DNA of 64,000 nt from Ustilaginoidea virens (GCF_000687475.1 NC_057318.1:2790001-2854000), one strand, 5' to 3'; counted from the stretch's first letter, positions 47,641-59,929 are shown. Program-made: numbers and translations. Notes: generated from the letters alone by a model not told the origin.

Positions 47641-48760
47641 GGTGGGAGCACTGCAGAGGAATTGAAGCCGAACGAATGACAAAACGTGCGACAGCAGAGG
47701 TCGTCGTGAGGAAGCTCGAGGAGATCGGGGTTGCTTGAGCGCGACACTCGGCAATGGATGTGCGTGGAGTGCAACTGCTGATATGGCTGCACCGGGACGG
47801 GGGCGACCAGTCCGTGCTAGCAACAATCAAACGAGGACGAGCAGCAAGAAGAAACAAGACAAGACACGAGACCCCTGGAAAAGGAGTAGAAAGCACCAGA
47901 CGAGTCTCAGCACGCACGAACCGAACGGGGTGAACGAGGGAGACCGGACAGGACAGGGAGTGGGTGTGGGGGTTGGATGTGGATGTGGATGTGGATGTGG
48001 ATGTGGACGGGGCTGGGTAAAAAAAGGAACAGTAAAGGATGACGAAAGCTCGAGACAGGACTGTCCAGGGTAGGTAGGTACATATGTAAGCAGCGTCGGT
48101 GATCAAGGCGGTCTGGTCTGTTTTTGAAAAAGAGGTAGCCACTACTCCGCATGCTGTACCACACTACCCTATACTGACCAAAACATTGATGACGATCATT
48201 CTCATTCGGCGGCACTTGTTCATGACACACACCAGACTACATAGCATCTCTTTTCCCTCGGAAAACGTGATGGGCGTCAGCAACAACTCGACACAGCTGC
48301 AAACAAGAAAATCTAGTACTGCACTCCTTTACCCAAGATACCTTGGCACCCAACGCATCATCTGATTTTCTAAGCCGATAACGGCAAGCCAGCCTAAAAG
48401 GAAAGGGTATCGAGCAAACGGCACAATGATTTCAATGTTCGTCCCAAACGCCTCCAGAAAATGCATTGCTCTTTCCAACCAACTCCCACCCGGAAATACA
48501 AGGGAGACAATGGGTAATTTTTTAGAAAAAAAGAAAAAAAAAAGAAAACGAGAATAAAGAAAGAAAGAAAGCACGAAAAAAAAAAAAAAAAGAAGCAACT
48601 CTATCCATCCCATGTCCGTAAAAAAAAAAAAAAAAAAGAATTCCCTTCGAGATGGACCAGCATATAAAATTTGACGCCCGCAATTTGTTTCCGTGCAAAA
48701 ATTGACCTCGTCAGTTTGATTCGTGTGCCCCCTGTTCCATCTTGTAGGGTTGATATGCAA
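47641..48760. other. PAN1 promoter and 3' region of the PH-LRR gene
   Basis: About 1.1 kb with a TGGATG hexamer array (47972-48006), A-rich runs (48585-48635) and no supported gene. Confidence 0.6.
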
Positions 48761-51700
48761 CTAGCTGTCCTCTTCGTCGATACGACTGGTTGGGTCACCC
48801 AAGTATCGCCTATTTCTTTTCAACTGCAGCACGTCGTCCACCTCGCGACCATCGTAGTAAATATAATAAAACGCCGCGTCATCATCAAATGGCGGCGTCA
48901 TCAATTCAGAGTCTTGATCCGTCGCACTGTCAAACTCCGGCGGTGTTGGCACACCTCCTGATCCGTTACTGGCCTCTTCTGTAGATGGGCTCACCGCCGC
49001 CTCGCTGGACAGGATCGAGACTGGCCGAGCAAAGTCCCGCGACCCCAAAGAGCTTTGGCGACTGTGACTGTGACTGTGTCGTCTGCCAGACAAATCAACC
49101 GCCAGGGCAAGCTGCGAGTCCTGCGAAGTCCGCCTGCCCTTGGCGCGTTGAACTTCAAGATCCCGGAACGCCAATCCTCCGAAAGCGGCGGAGAGCGCCG
49201 CATCGGCAACGTTACAACATCTCCAGTATTCCTGGGAAGAGCCGTCACTCTGATCTGCCAACATTTCTTGGTCAAGGAGAGCTTGGTTGTGCTGAAGAAT
49301 CCGCGCCAAGTCTGCTCCCGTACCATCCCACTCGTCCTTCAAACGCTGCATCAGCGGTTTAGTCTGTCCGTTCTCGTTTCTGTCTTGCTTGAACCTGGAT
49401 ATGACGGATGTTCTTCGAACTGGAACCACATTGACTGCTGTTTCCGTGCATCGGGTGATAGCCTTGTTGAGTTCCTCGGGTGCGAAAGCAGAAAAGTACC
49501 GAATGGTGGTGTTTTGTTCCAAGGACTGTACGAGATGCCTATAATTGGAGAGGCTAAAGTCATTGCCCTCGCAGTCGAGTGTTTGGAGGGTCCTGTTCAC
49601 GGCGATGGCCTCGGCAAGATCCCCGATGTTGATGTTGAGCATCTGACTGCGCACTCGGAGATGCTCGATGCTCTTGTTTGTCCGCAACCCAATCAGTGAC
49701 TTGGAAAACTCCCTTCCGAGTCTGCCCTCGTCCAACTTTGAGTCGAAGCCGGATATATCAAGGTAACGAACGCTACGATTCTGGGCGAAAAAGTCCGCGA
49801 TCGCTTGGCAGGCAGCCCCGCTGGCAGCATCGGGAGTAGAAGTGCCAGCAAGGTTGAGGCATTCAATGGACTGGTTACTGGTCAAAGCCCTGAGAATCTT
49901 GATGTAATTCGTTTCCACCGCGAATTCTATCATTTGTGCAAAAAGACACCATGGACCGTAATCTTCGCTGATAGCCATGACCAGCTCATCCGCGCCCTCG
50001 TCAATGCGGCTACCGTTGATGTGAAGCTCCATTGGCCTTGCGCGCCCCATCGCCTGAAATATCTTGGCGAGTTGCCCGCCAGTGAGGCCGGTGTTGTTGA
50101 GCCGCAGAGCCTGGAGGCTTTTCGACTTGTCTGTTGCCAGGTAGTTTGATATGACATCAACCGTAGCGGTATTCAGCTAGGTAACGCATGAGTCCATGCC
50201 AAACTGCTTTCTTTTCAAGAAGAGGACGTTGATACTTACGGCGATTCCGGAGAGGTCGAGCTCTTGCAGTTCCCACTCTTGCATCGTCATCTCATCAAAT
50301 AACGGCTCATCAGACAGGATTCGAGTGTTGCCGGCAATCTTGAGCTTGCAAAGTCTCTTCATTCTTCTCAGCGTGCTTTTGATGGTCTCGAATCGCACGG
50401 TTCCCTGATTATCGGAAGTGTCTAACCACTCGAGAGAGTTTGACTGGCCGGCAAGACTCATCCACAACCGTGATAACCCGCTGTCGCCTAACGAGCACTT
50501 TGATAGATCCATACGCCGCACATGAACTTGCTCGAGCATTAGAAGGTTCGCTGTGCCGCGTGCCCGTTAGCTATTTCCGATACATGAAAGACGAGATGCG
50601 AAAAGCCTCCCTTACCTAGCTCATCCAGGTCGCCGGCAGCTACGGGATTCCCAGATAAAGAGATGCTGTGGCAAACGCACAGTTTCCGCCTCAGCAACTC
50701 CAGGAAAGGCCTCAAAATCTCAGAGGTTGTCTTGCTGAGGCTAGCCATGTCGCATTGAAGACGGCTAAGCCTATTATTCTTCCTGCCAGCGAGTCCAAGA
50801 ACGTCTGAGACATCAAGGCAGCGAATCGACTCCGAGGCAAATAACAGCGCGTGAACTTCCTGTTCCAGGATTGTTGCTTGAGAGAGGAGCTCGTGATGGT
50901 CTTCCGATATTGTCACTCCTGTAGTGCAATTAGCATTTCTTGCGGTGGGGGGCGGACATTCCTGGCCATGTGACCACATACCATTTAGCGACTTGTAAGC
51001 CAGCGAGTCCCCGTACTGTGTCTTGTCGTTCCTGCCTGCCAGTGGGCTAAGATCTACCCCGCGGAAGGAAATGGCCTTGAAGAAGCTGTTGTAACGCAAA
51101 GCTCGAAAGACTGCGAGAAGTTGAAGGGGTAAATATGCCTGGCCCGTCTGAGGTAACAGTCGGAAGGCTGGCTGAGGTGGAGGACTCCATTCGATAGTCC
51201 AACTGGGTACCCGGACTTGGAAAGCGGCGCAATATGCCTCCAAGCTCCGCTTCAGACCGCCGAGATCATTACCCGAGGTAAGTTGAAGTGGTGGAGGTAG
51301 GCCTTTGACGTCGAAGATGACCTGCTGAAAATGCTGGGGCCACATGGGCTTCAGATTGCGATCTGCTTTGGTGAGAGTCTCGATGATTCTTCGGTAATGG
51401 GTGCTTGCCAAGTCAACTCTTGACTCTCGTCCAAATGGTAATCTAGACCTTCTATTAGCTCTTTGCTTCTTCTGCTGTCAAGGGCATTTCCATTCCTCCG
51501 TGATCCAGACTTACCGAAAGTACATGATGAATCGATGTTCGTGAGATGCCACGGAAGCTCTGAAACGAGTCAGAGTTACCGTTCCATAGGATGTTGCTTT
51601 CACTCTTAAGTCTCCGGGTGCGGTAAAATGGTCAGCCTTGAGAACTTCGACAAAATGGCACATGCATGGTCCGATGATGAGGAAGAACGAGGAAATGTCG

Positions 51701-52608
51701 GTGTTATCAGGGGCTTCTTCCACCCCTGCGCTCTTTGGACCAAACACTCGTCTTGCTACGGGAAAAATGATGCTCTGGTAGCCCACATCGGCTGAGCCCT
51801 CCGCGGAGCGAACGAGGTGGTCAATGCGGCTTCTTAGGTTATCCGCTATCAAGGAGCTTCCAGGCGTTTGCCTTAGTTTTGACCTGCACGCGCGGTGAAT
51901 CGCATCAAGCCAGTCGTCTCGCTCCTTGGGTACAGAGAAGTAGAAATGAGCCTTGGAGTAAGCTAGTCTGGGCCAGGGAGAAAACCACCAGACCTCGATG
52001 CCAGATCGGTTGCTGGGGCCATCGTCGTTGAAAACTGCGATTAGGGAGCGCAAGGGAATCTCAAGGCGGACATCACTCGACGAGAATTTGCCAGAAGACT
52101 GCTGGTAACGAGCTGGATCCCGAGCATGTGGATCATGAGGATTGAGTTGTGGAAAAGCGGCCCTTGCAGCATCTCCGCCGCTCAGCTTGACTAAGACTTG
52201 GTCGGAAAGAACCAGGTACTCGGATCGAGCTTTGAGAAGCGAAACGTCGGCCTTTAGTGGCCCGCATTGTAGAATTTCCATGGACGAATAGGGCTGTAGC
52301 TGCTCGACTGGGCTCTCCGGACGATCGGAACCCGGGGATTGGCTGGACATTCTTCTTTGCAGCCTGTCGAACATGGAAGATGAACTGGACGAGGGATTCT
52401 TCTGAAGCCGTCGAGTGGAATTGCTGCTCCTCGTGGGGCCACTGGTCATTGAGTGTATGGAAGAGCTGCTTATAGATCGAAGGGCTCGAGTTAATACTCG
52501 GGGAGACTTGATCTCAGTCGGAGTGCTGGGCACATCATAGGGCGCGGTAGCCGAGAGAGTCAAGGCCATCCCAGATGAGGATCTCCGTTTCCAACTTTCA
52601 ACGTTCAT
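48761..52608 (-). CDS. PH-like plus leucine-rich-repeat protein, CARMIL-like layout
   Basis: Five exons (51515-52608, 50982-51442, 50616-50918, 50240-50550, 48761-50176) join in frame to 1,194 residues. Introns are 63-72 bp, all GT-AG. Residues 1-100 are Ser/Arg-rich. A PH-like region follows (about 110-260; SMEILQCGPLKADV, LVLSDQVLVKL, EIPLRSLIAVFND, FYFSVPKERDDWLDAIHRAC). The middle is a series of LRR units of ribonuclease-inhibitor type (IRCLDVSDV, LEWLDTSDNQG, ELQELDLSGIAL, LQALRLNNTGLTGGQL, VRYLDISGFDS, LQTLDCEGNDFS). The C-terminus is acidic and Ser-rich. PH followed by RI-type LRRs resembles CARMIL proteins, which regulate actin capping protein. This similarity is architectural only and I see no clear capping-protein-interaction motif. 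It lies upstream of PAN1 on the same strand. Confidence 0.82.
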
Positions 52609-54375
52609 ATTTGCGGGTGGTATCCTGTCGTTGATTTATTGGCGGGTACCTCCTTGGTAGAGGCCCTCTCACGGTTCCAGCCGGCCTGTGTCGTTTGACA
52701 GCCCTACGAGAACATGACTGCAGAGGCACTGCAGAAGAGCGAAGACGAATGTAGTAGTATGCAGAAGCTGCAGAAGCAGCAGAAGCAGCAGAAGCTTGGT
52801 ATAGCGCGGTGAGACAGATGGAAAAGAATCGGCGACACGAGCTTGGATTAGTGACGTTGAGAGTGGGTGGGCTGGAGAAGCCTATGTCTCAGCCACAACA
52901 GTTCTGGAATTTGGACGGAGACCGGGTGCCAATGGTACGGTACGTACATGTGAGAAACCGGAGAGCGCTTCCAGTTACCAAGCCCGCATTCGTCACTCCG
53001 GAAACAGCGAAATGCCCAAGCAGAAGAAGAAAGAGGGAAAAAGAAAAAGAAGCTAAGAAGGAAAACGTCACGGCAGTGGGTGATCAATTGCCCGTCGCAC
53101 GTGGTCACGAAGCTATTTTGCGCACGCAAATATAGCAACGTAGAATTTGCGAGACGAGGCGAAGCGGTCTGGTGGTTGTCCGTTTACTGTTCAGCGTGCA
53201 TCCACGGCGCAGCCCACCCACAATGGGATATTTCGGGCTCTTCCTCTTGTTTTGTTTGTCCTTAAATTATTCTTGCTGGGTATTCACTTTCTTCGGGCCT
53301 GAAGAGGATGGCAAGGCTGGAGCAAGACGAGGAGGCAGCAACGGGATATGAAGCATAGGTAGTTGGGCGGTGGTGGTGAGAGATTGAGCTTTCAACGTCA
53401 AAGAGGCCAGCCCAGCGGAAGTGAAAGGACATTCATTCAGTCGGTCACCGGATAAGAGCTTTCATCCGAGTCAGCTCAGCAGCGCGGTCGGTTGGAACGT
53501 GTGGCTGGGCAATGAGACATGGCAGACCCGAATGGCCCGCGCGCGATTGGACGGAATTGCGAAGTGAAGACGAAAAGAAGGCAACTGAAACTCAGCCCGG
53601 AATGTCGGGACTCGGGAGCAGGTTGGGGGGAGAGTCCACTTGGCACTATAACAAACCTTGTCCTGGTCGGTCAGGTTGAGCAAGGAATCGCTTCAACGTT
53701 TGGAGAATGAAGCCAGCTGCTGCTGTCTGACTGGCTGCAATCCCGACGTTCCCCAAATGGCGACTGCGAGGTCTCGAGTGAGCGAAGATGGGGGCTTTCA
53801 AAGGTAACAATCAGAGGAGAAGTGCCATGAGTTGTCTGAAACGAGTCACAGGGCCAGCGGCGGGAAAATGAAAGTTTGAGGACGACGAGGAGAAGGGACA
53901 AAAAAACAATGACGACGATATCTCATCAGAAGTGCTGAAGACCGGGATGGGAAAAGGGGGCCAGCTGGGGGGTGGGCGACAAGGTAAGAGGTACAGTACG
54001 TAGCGAGTACGAAGTACGGGGAGCACTAAGAAGGAAACAACGGGCAGTATTTCCAGGCGGGGAGGGGGCTCGTCATCGCAGCAACAAGTAAGTATATGCT
54101 ACTAGTACTCCGTACAAGGTACATACCACCAGACCGTTTGAGCCATGAGATAAGCCACTTGTCGCTGTGCAGCCTCACCCGCACCTCTCCCAACTACAGC
54201 ACCAAAAGGCAGCTTCAACTCTATGCCACGGGGTGAGACGATACTTGCTTTTGTTGGTGCTTGGTGCTTGGTGCTTGGTGCTTTGCGCGTACAGCCGCGC
54301 AGCAGCAGCAGCAGTGTCACGATCAATGAGGTCAGAGTGTGTGTTGTAATAGGCTTGGTTTCTCTCTCTAGCTAA
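52609..54375. other. Intergenic region between the PH-LRR gene and the right transposon nest
   Basis: About 1.77 kb without a supported gene. It has a CAGAAG/GCAGAAG array (52762-52795), a GGTGCTT array (54259-54282) and otherwise mixed composition. It should include the PH-LRR promoter. Sequence turns AT-rich after about 54.4 kb. Confidence 0.6.
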
Positions 54376-54451
54376 TGTCTACAGGGAGCTAAGCTATATG
54401 TATATATATATAGACGTTATCACGTGAGGGTCACATGAGTGATATGTGACA
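54376..54451 (-). repeat. Candidate short LTR at the left end of element B
   Basis: On the minus strand it reads TGTCACATATCACTCATG... and ends CTGTAGACA, so TG...CA ends are present. It sits at the composition boundary, downstream of B's reading frames. Only one copy is in the window, no target duplication can be checked, and the sequence before it is not a convincing polypurine tract. At 76 bp it would be very short. Confidence 0.3.
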
Positions 54452-54548
54452 AGTGCCGCCCGTTAAAGAAAAATAGTATCCTCGCTGTGCATAGATCGTA
54501 AGTAACTTAATTGTCCTTAATGCCTAAGTTTTATTCCTGCCTATCACC

Positions 54549-55490
54549 CTAAGCCTTGTCGAAGTGGGCGTTATTATATAGTAGGGATTCCGGTCGTGAG
54601 GGAGTGGTGGGTGGTTGAATCGACTTTATTAGGGTTGCTAACGGAAATGGTATATAGGTCGATAATAGAGATGGTGCATAGGTCGTTCGTCTTACTGGTC
54701 GAGGTCTCTTTTTTATTATCTTAGGAGTTGAGGTTGCCGGTCTCTTTTTCGTCTTAAGAGTCAATATTAGCTGCTTAAGAGTTAAAGCTAGTAGGGGTGA
54801 CTCTACAATAGTAATAATTAAGGTACGGTTAATAGCATTAGTAAGTTGCTGTAGAGCCGATATATTGCACGTAAAAGCCTTAATAAGCTCAAACATTTAC
54901 TATATCTATTAAGTTATCTATTCCTTAATAAGTTTAAAGTAATACTTAAAGGCCTCTATATATCGGAGTAATTACTCGAACTATTTCTTAGAAATATAAA
55001 TAAGTTAGGGCGCTAGGTAGTTAAAGTCTACTATTTCTCTAATAGGATTAGTTTAGGCGTAATGCTTATTAACGGCTTTAAGCAGATCAAAAGCGATTTA
55101 AATTAACTTTACTAATTCTTAGGCTATATCGGGGGCAGGATAGCTTTATAAGTCGCGATTATAAGCATTATTAGCAAGCTTAGAGATAAATTAGGTCAAT
55201 TTTATTAGTTCTATAAGTATATCGCTAGAGGGTAAGTAAGATAGAGGTTACTATTAGATAGCTAGAGGGGGTATAGGTTAAAAAGGTAACTACTAATCGA
55301 TTAGGGTAAGTAGAGGTGGCTATTAGTTAATCGGGGTAAATAATATAGTCGGGGTCAGGCTAAAGGGCATTATATTTATTAGGGGTTTATCTCTAATAGG
55401 ATAGAAACATCGCTAAGCATTAATAATAGAAATAGAATATAGAGGGATCTAATCGAGAAGGGCCTAATAGTATTAGTATATATTTTAGTA
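54549..55490 (-). pseudogene. Extra frame downstream of pol in element B, unknown function
   Basis: One minus-strand frame runs from about 55490 to a stop at 54549. It is interrupted only by TAA/TAG, and its last 115 codons (from ATG at 54896) are fully open. The readable product has a Pro/Leu-rich front, a helical Gln/Leu-rich middle (for example KKFEQLL-type and FKYYFKLIKE blocks, the first with a lost Gln) and a basic, Pro-rich end (TSTPKIIKKRPRPVRRTT). No envelope, nuclease or zinc motif is visible. It is not evidently related to the extra frame in element A. It could be a retrotransposon accessory protein. Confidence 0.5.
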
Positions 55491-55949
55491 TTAGACATTT
55501 CGGGATAATATAGATCCCTAAATCATTTTAGAAATAACCGCTTGAAGGATATCCTATAGGTCTTTAGGGATTTAAAGCGCAGCCGGAATTTTTTTAGTTA
55601 AGGTATTATTAGATAGTATAGTATATATACTAGCAAGGTTAAATAAGGAAAAAATATTTATTAGAGAGGCTATTTCGATAATCTCCTAAGGTAATACCCT
55701 TCGATATAAAAGAAAATGCCTAGTGAGAATATATTACAGTAAGTTAGGTCTATATACTTAGACGATACTAATGATATTTTAGCGGGACTATAATACTATA
55801 GATTATATAGATATTATAGGAGGTTATAGGTATTAAGTTTATATGCATAGGAGGGTCGAAATACTAGAATATATACATAGGAAGGTTAAAATGCTAAAAT
55901 AAAATATAGAGAAGGAAAGAATAGAGGGATAAGAAAAAAAATTAAAAGG

Positions 55950-56575
55950 GTTAGCTAATATTAGTTAGGTAAGGCTAGAGTAAGGTAAGAGGGTCTTATT
56001 ATTTAAGCAGCAGTATCGCCTAGCGGGCTATATATTATAGGAGATCGGTAGGAAGTTAAGTCGGTTAAGCTATTATTATAATAATCGGTTGAACTACTAA
56101 TATAATAATCGGTTAAGCTACTGCTATAATAGAATTAGCTCGATTATTATTCTAATATTATAATAGTTTTAGGCCGGATGGTTTCTTTAGTATTGCATCT
56201 GCTATTATCTACTAGTTGTATAAGCTATTAAGATCGGTGAATTTAATATAATATTAGGTTCTATCCTTTATCGTTTTATAGTCAATTATCTGCTATATAT
56301 TATAATTGGTAAGGCGTACTAATACAGATATTAGGGCTAGCTATTAAAATAGGTTAGGTATAAAAGGTTCGAAATAGTCGATAGAGATAATTAGGTATAT
56401 TCGCTAAGTATCTAAGAGGTTAAGCTTATAGGCCGATCTGCCTATATATTGCATTACCTCGAATGGGCCAGCAAATTTAGTAGAATACTTTTAGCTAAAT
56501 TGCAATAGGATTGAGTATCCTCTTCTATCGATATAGATAAATACTTTATTACTAGGTTTATTGAATTCTCAAGGT
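55950..56575 (-). pseudogene. Element B integrase C-terminus with GPY/F and chromodomain-like tail
   Basis: On the minus strand the block YIDRRGYSILLQ leads into KYSTKFAGPFEVMQYIGRSA, the GPY/F module typical of gypsy integrases. A chromodomain-like remnant follows (YYIKFTDLNSLYNQQIIADAIL, some Gln now stops). Chromodomains in chromoviruses direct insertion into heterochromatin. Here that is inference. The frame joins exactly to the integrase core if the 757 bp insert is removed. Confidence 0.75.
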
Positions 56576-57332
56576 CACTATAAAAGCAAAGCCTTACTAG
56601 CTAGCTAGATGGCACAAGACTGTCTGCGACCTGTGAACTAATCTTAGTATAAATACTAGATTTTTCACTAAGTCCTAAGACTATACAAGTGCTATAAAAC
56701 AGGGCAAGTGTAAAGGCAAGGCAAATATAAGATAACCAGAAACGCAGGGAAGGTGGAAGTTAAGAGGCATATAGTGCATTAACAGACTCGATTGTGCTAC
56801 CCTTCAACTGTCTAAAAAGAAGGGGGAAAGCTATCCTATATATACACGAAGGAGGGGTGGGCCCAGGCATTCAGGGTAGCCAGTAAGATAGCTCCCCGTA
56901 ATGCTCACTATGCCACGTATATGATACGTCAGCAGCCCCACTATATCCGGCCTTTCCAACCACCCTAACCACCGTACTAGTAATTAGTCACCGTACTAGT
57001 AACTAGCCACCACGCTAGTGACTAACCACCACACTAGTGGACTAGCCACCACGCTAGTAGGCCACCACGCTAATTTAGCAATGCCACACCACGCTAGTAG
57101 GCCGCCACCACGCTAGTAGGCAACCACGCTAATTTAGCAATGCCACACCTTTTCAATAAGGCCTACCTTACTTGATATACAGTAAATAATCCACTGAAAA
57201 TCCTTAAGGTAAAAGGCAAAGGCCTGGGTTGGTAAGAATACCGTAAGTCTAAGAGACGGTATAAGGGCCAGAAGGTTAGTAGACCAATAGGGCATTAGGC
57301 CAGCAGCCTAGTAGGCTACTATAGGATTTTAA
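56576..57332. mobile_element. 757 bp insertion of unknown class inside element B integrase
   Basis: Flanked by CAAGGT at 56570-56575 and 57333-57338, possibly an 8 bp duplication CAAGGTCA/CAAGGTTA with one CpA-to-TpA change. Removing the insert restores the integrase frame (HYNNKY...FNKPSNKVF). Inside is an array of CCACCACGCTAGTAGG-type units at about 56985-57145. The ends are CACTATAAAAGC and GGATTTTAA, not TG...CA, so it is not an obvious solo LTR. Imperfect terminal inverted similarity (CTATA..AGC..CTACTAG) hints at a non-autonomous DNA transposon. No protein is encoded. Confidence 0.6.
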
Positions 57333-57892
57333 CAAGGTTAAAAGAATATTGATTAATATTTATTATTATAGTGCGATTTTATTTAGATGGCGGCAATAGC
57401 TATTACGTTATAGGCTTAGAGTCATTTTTTAATATAGTTAAGTAAGTCTAGAGGAGGGTATATAAATACGCTAATGATATTATTAGGGTTGAAGCTAAGA
57501 ACGATTTAGTTTAGTGAAACTTTAGTCGATGCGTTTAAAGTATTATTAAATTCAAATTGGAGTTTAGGCAGAATTATCTCCTACTGATATAAGTCTTCTA
57601 GGTGATAAATATAGATTCAGACTATCGATTTAATCTATTAGATTATTTATTCTATTTAACCGTCTATTTAGGGATAATAGGCTATCGAATAGAGTAATTT
57701 CGTACCTATTAGTTTCTAAAAACTAGACTATATAGTAGATAAGAATCTCCTATCTCTATCGCTAATAACTACCTTTAGGATCCCTTAATTAGAGGATAAT
57801 AGTCTATTATAGAGGAGGGAGGCATATTAGTATGCGGATAAGGCATCTTTATAGGGTGCTATTATTAACTATTTACTGAATTTATCGACTAT
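57333..57892 (-). pseudogene. Element B integrase catalytic core, decayed
   Basis: The minus strand reads IVDKFSK (first Asp), PYKDALSAY, then VVISDRDRRFLSTI (second Asp, 57743-57769) and GTKLLYSIAYYP-IDG-IE (catalytic Glu, near 57665-57690), with Gln codons now stops. These match the DDE core of Ty3/gypsy integrases. The core is cut at its upstream side by element C. Confidence 0.82.
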
Positions 57893-59590
57893 TATCACAG
57901 GCTCGGGCTACGCCCGCGCCACAATATAGCTAAGACTCGGGCTGCGCCCGCGTCTAGCCTAAGAAGGGCAACAGACGGGGTCACGGGACTATACTAGGAC
58001 TCTAATACGTATTATAATCGGGATATAAATAGACTAGATAGAAGGTTCCTATTTGGATCCTTTCCCTTCCTCTTTAGTCTATTTAATATATATTATTAAC
58101 GCCTATTTGCAATCGCCCTAGGGCCAGTCTATTATATTTAAATAGACTCTCTCAGCCTTACTATTATAACTCCGTATTATGGAACTAATAATGCAAGCGT
58201 TACACGATATTAAAATAAGCGCGCCCAATAAGACAGGGGCAGACGGCATAAGGCAGTAGCGCCCCCGATGTAATATATACACCTAAATGCAGCAACTTTC
58301 CGAGGGTATATAATAGATTCAATCGCAGATAAACTCTTTATAGGCTTATCTCGCAGAGCAGGCGAGTAAACCCTAACTAAAATACCAACCAGTTCTAATA
58401 ATACAATAGGGCGGACTTATCCCCCCTACTACTCTCGATATAGCTTATACCTAACCTAAGCGTAAGCCGATCCTAATAGGGGACCCCTTTAACGGCAAAA
58501 AGATAATATTTACCGCCTAGCGAACTTTTATATAATATAAGCTCGAAATCGATAAAGATTTTATTAGGGACGAAAAGATATAGTAGATATTTATCTTCTA
58601 AAACCTATTTTCTATAGTCTAATTATAAATCGCAGCCTTTTTTAAGAATAGTAAGGCCTACGATTATAATATAGCGAAGTTCTTTAAATACCTCTAATAT
58701 CTTTTTAAGGATCTATATTAATAGGATTACGCAATTACTAAACTTAAGCACTCTTTACGCTAAGGCCCTAAAGAACTTTTTACCGCTTTCTTTATCTAAT
58801 TTAAAGAAAAACTAATGCTTATAGGAGGAATTAGCTAGCCTAAAGAAGTAAAACTTAAATACCTCTATTCTGTATTAAATGCTAGGATAGCTAATAAAAT
58901 CATTAGACTTAGGGTCTCCTATAATAACTACTATATAGTAGTCGACTGCTATCGTTAAATTATTATTAACCTTAAGACTAGCCTAACTACTAAATACTAT
59001 TTTAGTCCTCCTCGCGATCGATAAAATAATAATTAAGATGCAGAGGGTAATATGCAAATAATAGGTATTAACTAGCTTACTTTAAAGAGTAAGCAATATA
59101 TAGCTAAATAGGTCTTATAGGAGGTCTTTAATAAGTAATAGAAAAAGGACCTTTATCTTTATTATAGTACTTCTACCCACTATATATAGAAATACTATTT
59201 ACAAAAGGCCTATAGACCGGGAACGGTTAAAGTAGCTATAATAGACTCCTATACTACTAAGGATAATAGTAGCGATAACTCTTAAGGAAAAGATTAGCCT
59301 TTAAGCCTAATCTCGTAAAAAGGCTTAAAGTATATACCTAAAACCCCAATCGATTATAAAAAGGATTTTATATAAAAAAGATAAAAGAGATTATAAAATA
59401 TATAGATAAGCACCCCTTTTTAGTATCGATATTATATAAATCTTATACTTTTATTAATACCTTAATCGACTTAGGTTATAATTACTATAGCACTATAAGC
59501 GAAAAAATAGTATAATAGTTAGATCTCTAACCTATCTGCCTACTATAATATAGAAAAATCGGAATAGCAGTAAAGATTTAGAGCTATTTA
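57893..59590 (+). mobile_element. Element C: plus-strand gypsy-like element, 5' part
   Basis: It begins inside B's integrase at about 57893 with TATCACAGGCTCGGGCTAC (original start probably TGTCACAGG). The LTR-like stretch to about 58165 carries two hairpin blocks (57902-57916 and 57936-57950) and a TATA-like ATATAAATAG at 58024. A gag frame follows at 58179 and a protease remnant at about 59410-59590, where copia D has inserted. The continuation must lie beyond D, outside the window. Confidence 0.75.
58179..59590 (+). pseudogene. Element C gag and protease start, decayed
   Basis: ATG at 58179 opens MELIMQALHDIKISAPNK. Reading TAA/TAG as lost Gln gives a gag with a coiled N-terminus (58265-58370). 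A capsid-like region (IGDPFNGKKIIFTA to FTAFFIQFKEKLMLIGGIS) runs about 58470-58830. The zinc-knuckle remnant (LYYSTSTHYI-KYYL) lies near 59155-59195. The protease remnant (TLIDLGYNYYSTISEKIV) at about 59460-59515 has the active-site DSG reading DLG. The frame ends at the copia junction. Confidence 0.75.
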
Positions 59591-59929
59591 TGTTGATATA
59601 AACTCGGGGTACCCAGTTATACGTAGGGTCGCGCGCGTGGTATTATGTACCGTAAGGTCACCAAGTAAAGGATTTGATTGCTTTACTAATGACTGAATAT
59701 CTAAAAGGAAAGAAAGGAAGCAAAAGAGGGTAATTACACGATGTGGCCTTTTTGTGCGTGCCGCTGTCATGTGTATCGGCGCAGTCGGGCCGGGCTGCCC
59801 GCGTGCCCTACCGGGCTCAGGGGTAAAGGGGCAAAAGGGGCCAAAGTGGCTACATCGTGCGCATCGGGTGTGCGCGGCACATCCGTCGTAATATGCCCAA
59901 TTGGGCACCTTACGATAGCGATTCCGATA
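59591..59929 (-). repeat. Element D 3' LTR, about 339 bp
   Basis: The reverse complement aligns to 27607-27956 over its whole length. The terminus (TGTTGATATAAACTC on the plus strand) and the stretch 59640-59720 are diverged. The central GC-rich block is well conserved. Confidence 0.9.

Noticed and set aside
47630..48142. Minus-strand frame extending upstream of PAN1
   Set aside because: It is in a different frame from PAN1, passes through a TGGATG repeat and has no homology. PAN1's own start at 47640 fits known proteins.
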